DNA of 64,000 nt, from NCBI RefSeq assembly GCF_900218035.1, contig NZ_OBMR01000005.1:186001-250000 (forward strand), written 5' to 3'. Positions 46,515 through 54,872 of this stretch are shown in pieces. The translations under genes were made by a program, and so were the position numbers. Source of the DNA: Pseudobutyrivibrio ruminis DSM 9787 (GTDB taxonomy: Bacteria; Bacillota; Clostridia; Lachnospirales; Lachnospiraceae). The notes beneath the pieces are model-generated. The model searched no databases. It saw only the letters and a program-made list of their open reading frames with translations, and was not told the origin of the DNA. Every line of letters starts with the position of its first letter. Within the stretch, counting starts at the first letter, position 1.

Positions 46515-46550
46515 CAAAAAAAATGAGCTAGGAATAAATCCTAGCTCATC
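46515..46550 (-). terminator. Terminator of yerC
   Basis: Perfect 11-bp stem ATGAGCTAGGA / TCCTAGCTCAT with five-base loop. The minus strand continues with eight T. Confidence 0.92.
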
Positions 46551-46562
46551 TAATAAATAACT

Positions 46563-46850
46563 CTACTGACCAATTCTTTTAAGTACTAAATCATATCCGT
46601 CATTACCATAATTAAGCGCACGATTAACACGGCTGATAGTTGCAGAACTAGCACCCGTTTCATCAGCAATATCCTGATATGTTCTTTCCTCTCTGAGCAT
46701 CTTAGCAACTTCGAAGCGCTGCTTCATTGCTACCATCTCATTTACAGTACATAAATCTTCAAAAAATTCATATGCTTCTTCAACTGTTTCTAGGCTAAGT
46801 ATAGCTCTGAGAAGCTCATCCATTTCTGCTGTTTCAAGTTTTTTATTCAT
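46563..46850 (-). CDS. yerC: YerC/TrpR-superfamily transcriptional repressor
   Basis: 95 aa, all helical. The TrpR-like helix-turn-helix is residues about 55-80 (RTYQDIADETGASSATISRV, then NRALNYGNDGY). YerC proteins are the Firmicutes branch of the TrpR superfamily; related factors (HisR) control amino-acid genes. It is monocistronic. Its own promoter contains a dyad similar to those upstream of the ABC importer and aspartate kinase, consistent with autoregulation. Co-repressor is unknown. Confidence 0.9.
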   Translation of the reverse strand: MNKKLETAEMDELLRAILSLETVEEAYEFFEDLCTVNEMVAMKQRFEVAKMLREERTYQDIADETGASSATISRVNRALNYGNDGYDLVLKRIGQ

Positions 46851-46913
46851 TTCTATAACTACTCCTGTAAAATCCCCGCCTATAAAACTAAAATTATTAC
46901 ACTATTACTGTAG

Positions 46914-46933
46914 CACACTAAAGTCTTAAAGTA
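46914..46933. promoter_or_regulatory. Operator-like dyad D upstream of yerC
   Basis: CACACTA-N6-TAAAGTA: the same 7-6-7 geometry as dyads A and B, with one strong and one weaker arm. It lies 64 bp before the yerC start. Confidence 0.5.
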
Positions 46934-46962
46934 AAGGGTTACATAAAAAATATTATTTTCGC

Positions 46963-46993
46963 AAAAAATCGGCCCCCATTACCTGAGAGCCGA
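46963..46993 (-). terminator. Terminator downstream of asnA
   Basis: Five-bp stem TCGGC / GCCGA enclosing a 15-base loop that itself can pair weakly, with TTTTTT on the minus strand. It lies about 80 bp after asnA. Confidence 0.6.
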
Positions 46994-47071
46994 AGTATAT
47001 TCTACGATATTTTTTTTTAATTGTAAAGGATTTTGTTTGCCACAGAAAGACATTCTTGAGAAAATTTCCGT

Positions 47072-48082
47072 CTACAGAATAACAACACCCTTGTCACTAG
47101 CATATTTTACGTCCTCTTCAGGCCAGAATGAACACTGTACCTCGCCGATGTGACACTTGCGTAAGAAGAACATACAGATACGGCTCTGGCCGATACCGCC
47201 ACCGATTGTATATGGAAGCTTCTTCTCTAAAATTGCCTTCTGGAATGGAAGACTTGCTCTGTCTGTGCAACCAGACTTTTCAAGCTGACTCTTAAGACTA
47301 TCTTCGTCTACTCTGATACCCATTGATGAAAGCTCAAGTGAAATATCATCAACTGGATAGTAAACGATGATATCTCCGTTAAGCTGCCAATCATCGTAAT
47401 CAGGAGCACGACCGTCGTGCTTCTCCCCCGACTTAAGTAAATCGCCAATCTTCATAAGGAAAATTGCACCGTATTCCTTGGCTGCTTCATACTCACGCTG
47501 GCTAGGAGTAAGATTTGGCCATCTATCCTCTAGCTCCTGTGTAGTTATAAAATGAATCTCCTCAGGCAAGATGCACTGAACATAATCATAAGAATTAGCA
47601 ATGTATTTCTCAGTCACACGAAGAGCTGCATATACGCTCTTAACATATTTCTTAAGAGTCTCTTCAGTACGAGCAGATTTCTCTATGATGCACTCCCAAT
47701 CCCACTGGTCTACATAAATAGAGTGAATGTTGTCAGTATCTTCATCCCTGCGGATAGCATTCATATCAGTGTAAAGGCCCTCACCGACATTAAAGCCGTA
47801 TCTACCAAGTGCCATTCTCTTCCATTTAGCAAGTGAATGAACAACTTCAACTTCTTTGTCTCCCTGCTCCTTTACGCCGAAAGCAACCGGGCGCTCAACG
47901 CCATTAAGATTATCGTTAAGTCCTGACTCAGGCTCAACAAAAAGTGGAGCTGTTACACGATGTAAATTAAGCTCTGCTGTAAGCTGTGCCTGGAAAAAAT
48001 CCTTCACCTTCTTAATAGCTATCTGTGTCTCTTTCAAATCAAGTGCCGAAGCATACCCATCTGGGATGTAAATCTTGCTCAT
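47072..48082 (-). CDS. asnA: Aspartate-ammonia ligase (asparagine synthetase A)
   Basis: Ammonia-dependent asparagine synthetase, 336 aa, with a class II tRNA-synthetase-like fold. The N-terminal [20 protein letters not shown] and the C-terminal [16 protein letters not shown] are characteristic. It forms asparagine from aspartate, ATP and ammonium in the cytosol. It follows asnS on the same strand after a 123-bp gap with a long hairpin, so it may share the asparagine-responsive leader upstream of asnS. Confidence 0.95.
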   Translation of the reverse strand: MSKIYIPDGYASALDLKETQIAIKKVKDFFQAQLTAELNLHRVTAPLFVEPESGLNDNLNGVERPVAFGVKEQGDKEVEVVHSLAKWKRMALGRYGFNVGEGLYTDMNAIRRDEDTDNIHSIYVDQWDWECIIEKSARTEETLKKYVKSVYAALRVTEKYIANSYDYVQCILPEEIHFITTQELEDRWPNLTPSQREYEAAKEYGAIFLMKIGDLLKSGEKHDGRAPDYDDWQLNGDIIVYYPVDDISLELSSMGIRVDEDSLKSQLEKSGCTDRASLPFQKAILEKKLPYTIGGGIGQSRICMFFLRKCHIGEVQCSFWPEEDVKYASDKGVVIL

Positions 48083-48102
48083 ATTCTCCTCCTAGTCATA
48101 AT

Positions 48103-48190
48103 CCGCCCGTTACGTCCACAAGCATTAGTATTTCTCCGCTCGACTACATGTCTCGCTTGAGAAATCTAATAGCTTGTTCACTACGGGCTC
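48103..48190 (-). repeat. Copy 2 of the long hairpin element, between asnS and asnA
   Basis: Read on the minus strand it aligns with 17402-17500. Outer stem CCCGTAG..TAACGGG, inner stem AAGC-TATTAG / CTAAT-GCTT, conserved loop part CAAGCGAGACAT..CGAGCGG. Relative to copy 1 the paired positions change together (CCTG/CAGG to CCCG/CGGG; CTACT/AGTAG to ATTAG/CTAAT), a sign that the fold is kept. Confidence 0.7.
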
Positions 48191-48205
48191 ATCTATCAGT
48201 ACAAA

Positions 48206-49606
48206 TTACAGGTCGCAGTTACCAACGGTACGTGGGAATGGGATTACGTCGCGGATGTTGCCCATGCCTGTGAGATACATTACGCAGCGCTCGAAGCCGA
48301 GTCCGAATCCGGCATGGCGAGAGCTACCGTATTTACGAAGGTCAAGGTAGAACTGGTAATCTTCTTCCTTGAGGCCACATTCCTGCATTCTCTTAAGGAG
48401 TACATCGTAGTCATCCTCACGCTGAGAACCACCGATGATTTCTCCGATGCCTGGAACGAGGCAATCCATAGCTGCAACAGTCTTGCCGTCTTCGTTGAGC
48501 TTCATATAGAAAGCCTTGATTTCCTTTGGATAATCTGTAACGAATACTGGCTTACCAAAAATCTTTTCTGTGAGGTATCTCTCGTGCTCTGTCTGTAAAT
48601 CACAGCCCCAAGATACCTTGTAATCGAATTCATCGTTGTGTTTCTCAAGCTCTGCAACTGCATCTGTGTATGTGATGCGGCCGAAATCAGAATTAGCAAC
48701 ATGATGAAGTCTATCAAGAAGTCCCTTGTCGATGAAGTTGTTGAAGAACTCCATCTCCTCTGGAGCATGCTCAAGAACGTAGTTGATAACGTACTTTAAC
48801 ATATCCTCTGCAAGAATCATGTCATCCTCAAGATCTGCAAATGAAATCTCTGGCTCAATCATCCAGAACTCTGCTGCATGACGAGTTGTGTTTGAGTTCT
48901 CTGCACGGAATGTAGGTCCAAATGTGTAGATGTTCTTGAATGCCTGAGCATATGTCTCACCATTTAACTGACCTGAAACTGTAAGGTTTGTAGCATGGCC
49001 AAAGAAATCCTGTGAGAAATCTACCTTGCCATCCTCTGTCTTAGGGATATTGTTAAGGTCCATTGTTGTAACCTGGAACATCTCACCAGCGCCCTCGCAG
49101 TCAGAGCCTGTGATAAGTGGTGTGTGTACATATACGAAATCACGCTCCTGGAAGAACTTGTGAATAGCATATGCGCAAAGAGAACGAACTCTGAATACAG
49201 CCTGGAATGTGTTTGTACGTGGACGAAGATGTGTCTGTGTACGAAGGTATTCCATTGTGTGTCTCTTTGGCTGAATTGGATAATCTGGAGTAGACTTTCC
49301 TTCAATATCAACCTTTGTTGCCTGAATCTCAAATGGCTGCTTTGCCTCTGGTGTAACAACTACAGTACCTGTTACGTATACTGCTGCACCAACATTTAAA
49401 TGACAAACCTCATCGAAGTTGTCGATTTTGTCCTGATTAAATACAACCTGTACTGGATTGAAAAATGTACCATCTGCAAGTACTAAGAAACCGAATGTCT
49501 TTGAGTCACGCATGTTGCGTACCCATCCAGCTACTGTAACTTCCTTGCCATCATAGTCTTTGAAATTTCTTGAAAGTGTTCTTACGTCTGTTGTTTTAAC
49601 GCTCAT
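48206..49606 (-). CDS. asnS: Asparaginyl-tRNA synthetase
   Basis: Class IIb aminoacyl-tRNA synthetase of 466 aa that charges tRNA-Asn. The N-terminal OB-fold anticodon-binding domain includes [19 protein letters not shown]. Class II motif 2 ([20 protein letters not shown]) and motif 3 ([15 protein letters not shown]) are intact. AAGGAG precedes the ATG. It is preceded by a transcription attenuator with an Asn-rich leader peptide and followed by asnA. Confidence 0.96.
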   Translation of the reverse strand: MSVKTTDVRTLSRNFKDYDGKEVTVAGWVRNMRDSKTFGFLVLADGTFFNPVQVVFNQDKIDNFDEVCHLNVGAAVYVTGTVVVTPEAKQPFEIQATKVDIEGKSTPDYPIQPKRHTMEYLRTQTHLRPRTNTFQAVFRVRSLCAYAIHKFFQERDFVYVHTPLITGSDCEGAGEMFQVTTMDLNNIPKTEDGKVDFSQDFFGHATNLTVSGQLNGETYAQAFKNIYTFGPTFRAENSNTTRHAAEFWMIEPEISFADLEDDMILAEDMLKYVINYVLEHAPEEMEFFNNFIDKGLLDRLHHVANSDFGRITYTDAVAELEKHNDEFDYKVSWGCDLQTEHERYLTEKIFGKPVFVTDYPKEIKAFYMKLNEDGKTVAAMDCLVPGIGEIIGGSQREDDYDVLLKRMQECGLKEEDYQFYLDLRKYGSSRHAGFGLGFERCVMYLTGMGNIRDVIPFPRTVGNCDL

Positions 49607-49640
49607 TTTCTTTCTCCTTAAAACTTAATACTTTTTGGCA

Positions 49641-49678
49641 TTAAATAAGCCCCATCAAACTTGCGCTTGATGAGGCTG
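49641..49678 (-). terminator. Attenuator terminator hairpin upstream of asnS
   Basis: On the minus strand AGCCTCATCAA pairs with TTGATGGGGCT (11 bp, one G-U), with an eight-base loop. The tail TTATTTAAT is a modest T tract. Its 5' arm contains CTCATCAA, which can instead pair with TTGATGAG upstream (49712-49719). Confidence 0.75.
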
Positions 49679-49711
49679 TCTAATTCTTACTTATTGAAAC
49701 AATCTTCAAAT

Positions 49712-49720
49712 CTCATCAAC
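49712..49720 (-). promoter_or_regulatory. Antiterminator segment of the asn attenuator
   Basis: Minus-strand GTTGATGAG lies ten bases after the leader-peptide stop. It is the exact complement of CTCATCAA in the terminator arm (49667-49674), so antiterminator and terminator exclude each other. Its GTTGAT also complements ATCAAC at the first Asn codon of the leader (49781-49786). Confidence 0.7.
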
Positions 49721-49729
49721 ACAATAAAA

Positions 49730-49804
49730 TTAAATCCCCTGATTATTATTCACGGAATTATTATTGTTATTATTATTGTTGTTGATTACAAATGAACGTG
49801 ACAT
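49730..49804 (-). CDS. Asparagine-rich leader peptide of asnS
   Basis: A 24-codon frame with ATG at 49804: Met-Ser-Arg-Ser-Phe-Val-Ile, nine consecutive Asn codons (AAC/AAT), Ser-Val, three more Asn codons, Gln-Gly-Ile, stop. AAAGGGG lies seven bases before the ATG and a consensus promoter 25 bases before it. Twelve of 24 codons are Asn, and the next gene is asnS. It should act in cis: ribosome stalling on Asn codons when charged tRNA-Asn is scarce frees the antiterminator. The peptide itself is probably without function. Confidence 0.85.
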   Translation of the reverse strand: MSRSFVINNNNNNNNNSVNNNQGI

Positions 49805-49828
49805 AATTGTTCCCCTTTATTGTGTTAA

Positions 49829-49857
49829 AGTATAGTTATTTGACAATTCAATGTCAA
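49829..49857 (-). promoter_or_regulatory. Promoter of the asn leader-asnS-asnA unit
   Basis: Perfect TTGACA (49852-49857) and TATACT (49829-49834) with 17-bp spacing. The -35 box is one arm of an inverted repeat TTGACA-N6-TGTCAA (49840-49857). Confidence 0.85.
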
Positions 49858-49900
49858 CCCCTATATGGCAAAAGGTACTTCAAATCAAAAACGTCAAGTC

Positions 49901-49929
49901 TTGCTATCTATTTTTTTGAAACATATAAT
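49901..49929 (+). promoter_or_regulatory. Promoter of the DUF4317 gene
   Basis: TTGCTA (49901-49906) and TATAAT (49924-49929) with 17-bp spacing, 35 bp before the ATG. It is divergent from the asn promoter. Confidence 0.65.
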
Positions 49930-49964
49930 AGAGTCGTTACATTAAAGACAGGAGTTAGAGTTAA

Positions 49965-51188
49965 ATGAATAAAAAAGAAGTAAATGAAATAAAGCGCCGT
50001 TTTAAGAAGGACGCATGTAACTTCGATAAAATGGTTGGTTGCTATGTAGATGCAAACAAAGAAATGGTTCTTACCTTCAAGGAAACATTTCTTAATCTTG
50101 AAGATGAGGAGTTTCATAAGTACCTTGAAATTGCCAACAAAGCAATGTCTGGTACAATCGGAAACAATCTATTAGAGCTTCCATTTGATCCAGAATCAGA
50201 AATCGAAGGAAGCGGTCACGATTTACTTATGAGACTTCGTGAATCACGTCTTCAGGATGAGAAACTTCTCATTGAATACTACAATCGCATCATTGAATCG
50301 TACGATTTTGTTGGAAACTTCTTAATCCTTTTATATCACGACACATACGATATTCCTGTAAAGACATCAGACGATTTAAAGCTTGATGAATCAGAGGAAG
50401 TTTATGACTATATCATCTGCGCTATCTGCCCAGTACAGCTTTCTAAGCCAGGCCTTGGATATCGTGAGCAGGAAAACCGCATCGGTGCAAGAGACCGTGA
50501 CTGGGTTGTTGGTCCTGTTGATACAGCATTTACATTCCCATGCTTTACAGAGCGTACTACTGACTTACATGCATGCTTAGCATACACAAAGAACACAAAG
50601 GAGCCTCATGTAGAGTTCTGGGAAAACTGCATTGGCTGCGGCACAAAGAAAACTTCTACTCAGAAAAAGAACGCATTCGACAATATGCTTAACCAGGTTC
50701 TTGGTGAGGAAACAGAAGATACAATCGAGACAAAGCTTGATATTCAGCAGAATCTTTCTGATTTCATCACTGTAGAAACAGAGCGTCTCGGCCCTGAAGA
50801 GCCAATCATTCTTGAGGCACAGGACGTTGCAAACATCCTTACAGATTCTGGTCTTTCAGATATGAAGGTTGAAAAGGTTCAGGCTAATTTCGAGAACTAT
50901 TTTGAGGAGGCTCTTCCACTTGCAGAAGAAATCCTTGATGAAAAAGCTCTTAAGAATAACGAGCTTCGTGTAGAAAAAAATGTTCTTAAGGAAAGAGTTG
51001 TCGATCTTACAAAGCAGCTTAAAGAAGTTAGCGGCGTAACAGCAGATGGTAAAGAAGCTGATATCGTTGTTAAGGTTTCAGAAACAAAGGCTGCTGATGT
51101 TACAACAGCCTATGTAGATGGCAAAAAATGTCTTTGCGTACCTATTGATCCTGAAGACCTTTTAATGCTCAATGGCGAACAGCTTTAA
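49965..51188 (+). CDS. DUF4317 family protein
   Basis: 407 aa, cytoplasmic and acidic. It starts MNKKEVNEIKRRFKKDACNF, as members of this Firmicutes family do, and keeps ICPVQLSKPGLGY, RDRDWVVGPVDTAFTFPCFT and the cysteine pair ENCIGCGTKK. The C-terminal part has a coiled-coil and a charged tail. Function of the family is unknown to me. AGGAGTTAGAG lies before the ATG. Its stop overlaps the convergent 51185 gene by four bases. Confidence 0.85.
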   Translation: MNKKEVNEIKRRFKKDACNFDKMVGCYVDANKEMVLTFKETFLNLEDEEFHKYLEIANKAMSGTIGNNLLELPFDPESEIEGSGHDLLMRLRESRLQDEKLLIEYYNRIIESYDFVGNFLILLYHDTYDIPVKTSDDLKLDESEEVYDYIICAICPVQLSKPGLGYREQENRIGARDRDWVVGPVDTAFTFPCFTERTTDLHACLAYTKNTKEPHVEFWENCIGCGTKKTSTQKKNAFDNMLNQVLGEETEDTIETKLDIQQNLSDFITVETERLGPEEPIILEAQDVANILTDSGLSDMKVEKVQANFENYFEEALPLAEEILDEKALKNNELRVEKNVLKERVVDLTKQLKEVSGVTADGKEADIVVKVSETKAADVTTAYVDGKKCLCVPIDPEDLLMLNGEQL

Positions 51189-52702
51189 TTAAGCATTAGA
51201 TTTTCTAAAAAAAGTTTTTCGAATCCAGGGTTGTCATTTAAAATGACCACCTTGGATTTTTCTTTTATCTCGTTAAGAATATCTTCATCCCCGTTAAGGA
51301 TATATTCTATTCCACCAAGCAATGCAGTATTTCCCACAGATTCATATTTGGATGCCAATTCCCTTGGAATCAATCCAATATCTGCAGCCGACCATACACT
51401 CGCAGATGCACCAAGGCCTCCTGCCACATATAAATGGTCGATATCCTCCATGGTCAAACCAGCCTCCTGCACTAAAAGCTGAATAGCTGAATGAACTGCT
51501 GATTTGGCAAGCAGCACCTGCTGAATATCCTCTCCAGTAATTGACACACCATCAGCCACAGGATATCCGCTTTCACTGTACTCATCCAACAGTAAACCAC
51601 CATCGTCTATTATCTTATTTCGATGAAGCTCGTGAACAAGGTCTATAATACCGCTTCCGCAAATTCCTATAGGCTGCTCTCCGCCTATGGTTGTGTATGT
51701 GCATTTTCCTTTATTGATGCTCAGATGATTGATGGCACCACGAACAGAAGCCACTCCACAGCTAAGGGATGCACCTTCTAAGGCAGGACCGGCGGACGCA
51801 GATGAGCACCAATAATTATCTCCATCAAACAATACAAGCTCAGCATTTGTTCCCAAATCTACAAGTAGGAATTTATCCTGTGCTTTATTATTCTTCTTTG
51901 CTTGCATTGCCAAATAAAACAATCCTGAAACAATATCTCCACCAACGAAGGCACTTATCGACGGCATGAAGAAAATATTACGACCTTTTTCCACAAAACT
52001 AACACTATCAAGTGTGTATGGAATAAATGGATACTGGGCCAGGCCATCAACAGTGTATCCCAGGAGCAAATGTGTCATGACAGTATTTCCGCAGAAAACA
52101 ACCTTATGCATAAGAAAATCTTCACCAAGAATTTTATTTCCTAAATCGGTTAAATCCTTGCGAATACAATTCTTTAAATCCTCTCCATGACCGTCCATGG
52201 CAGCCTTTACTCTGCTCATAACATCAGCACCAAATTTAGCCTGAGAATTAGTACAGTTACGCTGACGCAGAATCTTACCTGTGGATAAATCAATGATAGC
52301 TGTAGCAAGGGTCGTTGTACCTACATCCACAGCGATTCCTATATTGCTCTTATCCAAAGCTTCATCTTCTGCAACTTCGTCTGCAAGAACTGATGTAATT
52401 TCACCTGCCAATGATGCTGGGACCTGAATTTTGCAGTCCTTTGTGATAACGCACTTGCAGCCAACTCTCCAGCCGGCTCTCATATCCGAAAAATCTAGAG
52501 CCTTTTCATCTGCAGAGGTCATCTGTGGTGCGCCATAAAGAAATTGAATGTTACAACTCAGACATTTGCCTATTCCACCGCATGGGCGATAAAAGCTCAG
52601 TCCAAGCTGCTCCATTGCGTCTACGAACTTGATAGGTTCGTCTGACATCAAGATATGCTCTTTTTGTGGAGTTTCTCCATCAATGATAATCTTAATTTCC
52701 AT
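51185..52702 (-). CDS. Ferredoxin-ASKHA protein of the corrinoid-activase (RACE) family
   Basis: 505 aa. The N-terminal [2Fe-2S] ferredoxin domain has CGGIGKCLSC and a later Cys in VGCKC. A middle region and a C-terminal ASKHA (sugar kinase/Hsp70-like) ATPase with DVGTTTLATAIIDL and CGSGIIDLVHEL follow. Family members reductively activate corrinoid methyltransfer proteins using ATP. No corrinoid protein or methyltransferase is in the window, so its client is elsewhere or different. It overlaps yfcE by 11 bp and is last in a six-gene run. Confidence 0.88.
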   Translation of the reverse strand: MEIKIIIDGETPQKEHILMSDEPIKFVDAMEQLGLSFYRPCGGIGKCLSCNIQFLYGAPQMTSADEKALDFSDMRAGWRVGCKCVITKDCKIQVPASLAGEITSVLADEVAEDEALDKSNIGIAVDVGTTTLATAIIDLSTGKILRQRNCTNSQAKFGADVMSRVKAAMDGHGEDLKNCIRKDLTDLGNKILGEDFLMHKVVFCGNTVMTHLLLGYTVDGLAQYPFIPYTLDSVSFVEKGRNIFFMPSISAFVGGDIVSGLFYLAMQAKKNNKAQDKFLLVDLGTNAELVLFDGDNYWCSSASAGPALEGASLSCGVASVRGAINHLSINKGKCTYTTIGGEQPIGICGSGIIDLVHELHRNKIIDDGGLLLDEYSESGYPVADGVSITGEDIQQVLLAKSAVHSAIQLLVQEAGLTMEDIDHLYVAGGLGASASVWSAADIGLIPRELASKYESVGNTALLGGIEYILNGDEDILNEIKEKSKVVILNDNPGFEKLFLENLMLN

Positions 52703-53195
52703 GTGTTCTATCGTATTCCTCTAATGAATGTAAGTTCATAGTAAACTCACCATCATTATCCACCATAATTGTCATATAAGTGTGTTCACGACTATTTTGT
52801 CTTGGGAATGCAATACTGCCAGGATTTGCTATAATCAAATCCTCGTAATGGTCGATTGTTGGTACATGGGTATGGCCATAAAGGACAACATCACAGCCTT
52901 TATTTCTGGCAGCTTCGGCTATTCTTTCGTAACCATAATTTACGCCGTAATAATGTCCGTGAGTAAGCATAATCACATGCTTTCCTACCTCAAGAACAAC
53001 TTCGTTTGGGAGATTTGTCCCCCAATCACAATTTCCACAGACACATTCTGCTGGAGCTTCCGACATCATCCAAAGATTGTCCTCCACCCCCTGCCCATCA
53101 CCCAGGTGATAGATTCTGTCTGGATTTTCTATGTGAATGGCATCACGAAGATTTTCCGATCTGCCATGTGTATCACTAACAACTAATATTTTCAT
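52692..53195 (-). CDS. YfcE/MJ0936-type metallophosphoesterase
   Basis: Calcineurin-like phosphodiesterase, 167 aa. Metal ligands are in VVSDTHG, LGDGQG, CGNCDWG, LTHGHYYGV and LYGHTHVP, all intact. Family members hydrolyse simple phosphodiesters in vitro; the cell substrate is unknown. It overlaps rdgB by 20 bp and the ferredoxin-ASKHA gene by 11 bp. The coupling of rdgB with this family is common in Firmicutes. Confidence 0.9.
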   Translation of the reverse strand: MKILVVSDTHGRSENLRDAIHIENPDRIYHLGDGQGVEDNLWMMSEAPAECVCGNCDWGTNLPNEVVLEVGKHVIMLTHGHYYGVNYGYERIAEAARNKGCDVVLYGHTHVPTIDHYEDLIIANPGSIAFPRQNSREHTYMTIMVDNDGEFTMNLHSLEEYDRTHGN

Positions 53196-53787
53196 GCTTA
53201 TAAATAACTTCCTTTATCATTCTAAGAGCCTGGCCCCTGTGGCTTATAGCATTTTTATCCTCTGGTGAAAGGCTTGCTGTACTAACATCCTTGTCCCAAA
53301 GATAAAAAATTGGATCGTAACCAAAGCCGTTTGTGCCCATTGGCTCCCAACCGATGTAGCCCTCGATTGTGCCACGAACAACTGCATCCTCTCCATCAGG
53401 GAAAACTGCTGAAACTGCGCACACGAATCTAGCGCTTCTATCCTGTTTTTCAACTCCGTCCAGGCGCTCTATAAGATTTGCATTCTTAATATCGTAAGAT
53501 GTATCCTCGCCCATATATCTAGCAGAATAAATACCTGGCTCCTTGTTAAGCGCATCGATTTCCAAACCGCTATCATCAGCAAGCACAATTGCATCCTTTG
53601 CTACTGCTGCAATTGCTCTAGATTTGATTAAGGAATTTTCCTCAAATGTGGCACCGTCCTCCACGATATCAATATCAATGCCAGCTTCTTTCATTGAAAG
53701 AAGCTCGAAATCCTCCTCTCCAAGAATCTCGCGAATCTCTCGCATTTTGTTGGCATTGCCAGTTGCAAAAATCACTTTTCTTTTCAC
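53176..53787 (-). CDS. rdgB: XTP/dITP diphosphatase (RdgB/HAM1)
   Basis: House-cleaning pyrophosphatase that removes inosine and xanthosine triphosphates. It begins KVIFATGNANKMREI, and has VLADDSGLEIDAL, GIYSARYMG and GFGYDPIFYL. Length is 203 aa. The start is GTG with GGGA upstream. It overlaps the metallophosphoesterase start by 20 bp. Confidence 0.95.
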   Translation of the reverse strand: MKRKVIFATGNANKMREIREILGEEDFELLSMKEAGIDIDIVEDGATFEENSLIKSRAIAAVAKDAIVLADDSGLEIDALNKEPGIYSARYMGEDTSYDIKNANLIERLDGVEKQDRSARFVCAVSAVFPDGEDAVVRGTIEGYIGWEPMGTNGFGYDPIFYLWDKDVSTASLSPEDKNAISHRGQALRMIKEVIYKHENISC

Positions 53788-53809
53788 TACAATTATTCCC
53801 TTCTACTCG

Positions 53810-54871
53810 TTAATATAAATATTCAATTACTGCATCGTACAAAGCCTTTGCAGCCTTTGCCTGATATTCAGAATCCTGCAGCAAATCCAACTCCTTTTGA
53901 TTTGTCATAAAGCCTACCTCTACAAGTGCAACTGGCGGCTCTGACATTCTAATAATGTAGACCTCATCCCCCACTACTGTGCCCTTTGACTTTGAGCCCA
54001 GCTCATTTAAAAGGTGCACAAGGCAAAGTGTTGAAAATGATTTTGATTCCCCGGTGGTATCTCCACCCTCGTACATAACTTCTGTACCGTTGATAGAAGA
54101 CATTCTACCAGATGCAGTTGAATTGTTATGTACAGACAGGAATAAATCTGCCTCTGAATCGTTGGCCAATCCAACTCTGTTTTCAAAGGAAGGATTGGAG
54201 TCGTCAGTACGTGTATAATAAACGCCTATATTTTTATCAGTTCTATCAAATAATTTCTTTAGCTCCAGCACTATGTCCAGATTCAAATCCTTTTCATATA
54301 CGCCCTGCTTTGTGGCGCCTGGAACATTTCCGCCATGACCTGCATCCACAACTACTACATAATCATAAACCTCATGTGGATCTACAAAATCAAAGTAAAT
54401 ATATTCGTCTTCGGAAGTCATCTGAACTTCCAAAACATCGTCCATAGTTATTTCAATTACACCTACCAAATTTTCACTGTCGTAAGTTACATCAACGATG
54501 TTATTTGACGCACCTCGCATAGGATAATTGCTGAAATAATCTTTTCCAATACCATTTATCGTAATTGCGATAGTTTTATCTACGTGGATGTTATCAATGC
54601 TCACACTGGCACTGGTAACGTTCTGTGGCAAAGTTAATCTGATTTGGTGCCCCTTCAAAACAGAATCTCTTGTAGCCGCACTTTCCTCTTGCAAAGCTTC
54701 CTCGCTGGAACGTAGCATATCCATAACAGATACCCTTCCCCCGGAAAGCTTCTCATCCTCCACTTGTAAAGCGATTATGTGCATGTTCGGCACATAAATC
54801 AGCAGGCAACTCATCAAAATGGTGATTGCCAGAATAATAGCCGTAAAGGCTCCCATCACTTTTTGTTCCAT
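53810..54871 (-). CDS. N-acetylmuramoyl-L-alanine amidase (Amidase_3), membrane-anchored
   Basis: Zinc amidase that cleaves the stem peptide from murein. An N-terminal membrane helix (about residues 6-28) is followed by a beta-rich domain of about 120 residues resembling the AMIN fold. The catalytic domain follows: VVDAGHGG, YEKDLNLDIVLELKK, LSVHNNS and late Glu in ALVEVGFMTN. The ATG at 54871 lies one base after the stop of the upstream gene; a start 24 bases earlier is possible. Length is 353 aa. Confidence 0.9.
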   Translation of the reverse strand: MEQKVMGAFTAIILAITILMSCLLIYVPNMHIIALQVEDEKLSGGRVSVMDMLRSSEEALQEESAATRDSVLKGHQIRLTLPQNVTSASVSIDNIHVDKTIAITINGIGKDYFSNYPMRGASNNIVDVTYDSENLVGVIEITMDDVLEVQMTSEDEYIYFDFVDPHEVYDYVVVVDAGHGGNVPGATKQGVYEKDLNLDIVLELKKLFDRTDKNIGVYYTRTDDSNPSFENRVGLANDSEADLFLSVHNNSTASGRMSSINGTEVMYEGGDTTGESKSFSTLCLVHLLNELGSKSKGTVVGDEVYIIRMSEPPVALVEVGFMTNQKELDLLQDSEYQAKAAKALYDAVIEYLY

Positions 54872-54872
54872 A

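Noticed and set aside
49607-49860. T-box riboswitch upstream of asnS
   Set aside because: No T-box consensus (AGGGTGGTACCGCG-like) or stem I with a specifier loop is visible; the region is filled by a leader frame and short attenuator hairpins.
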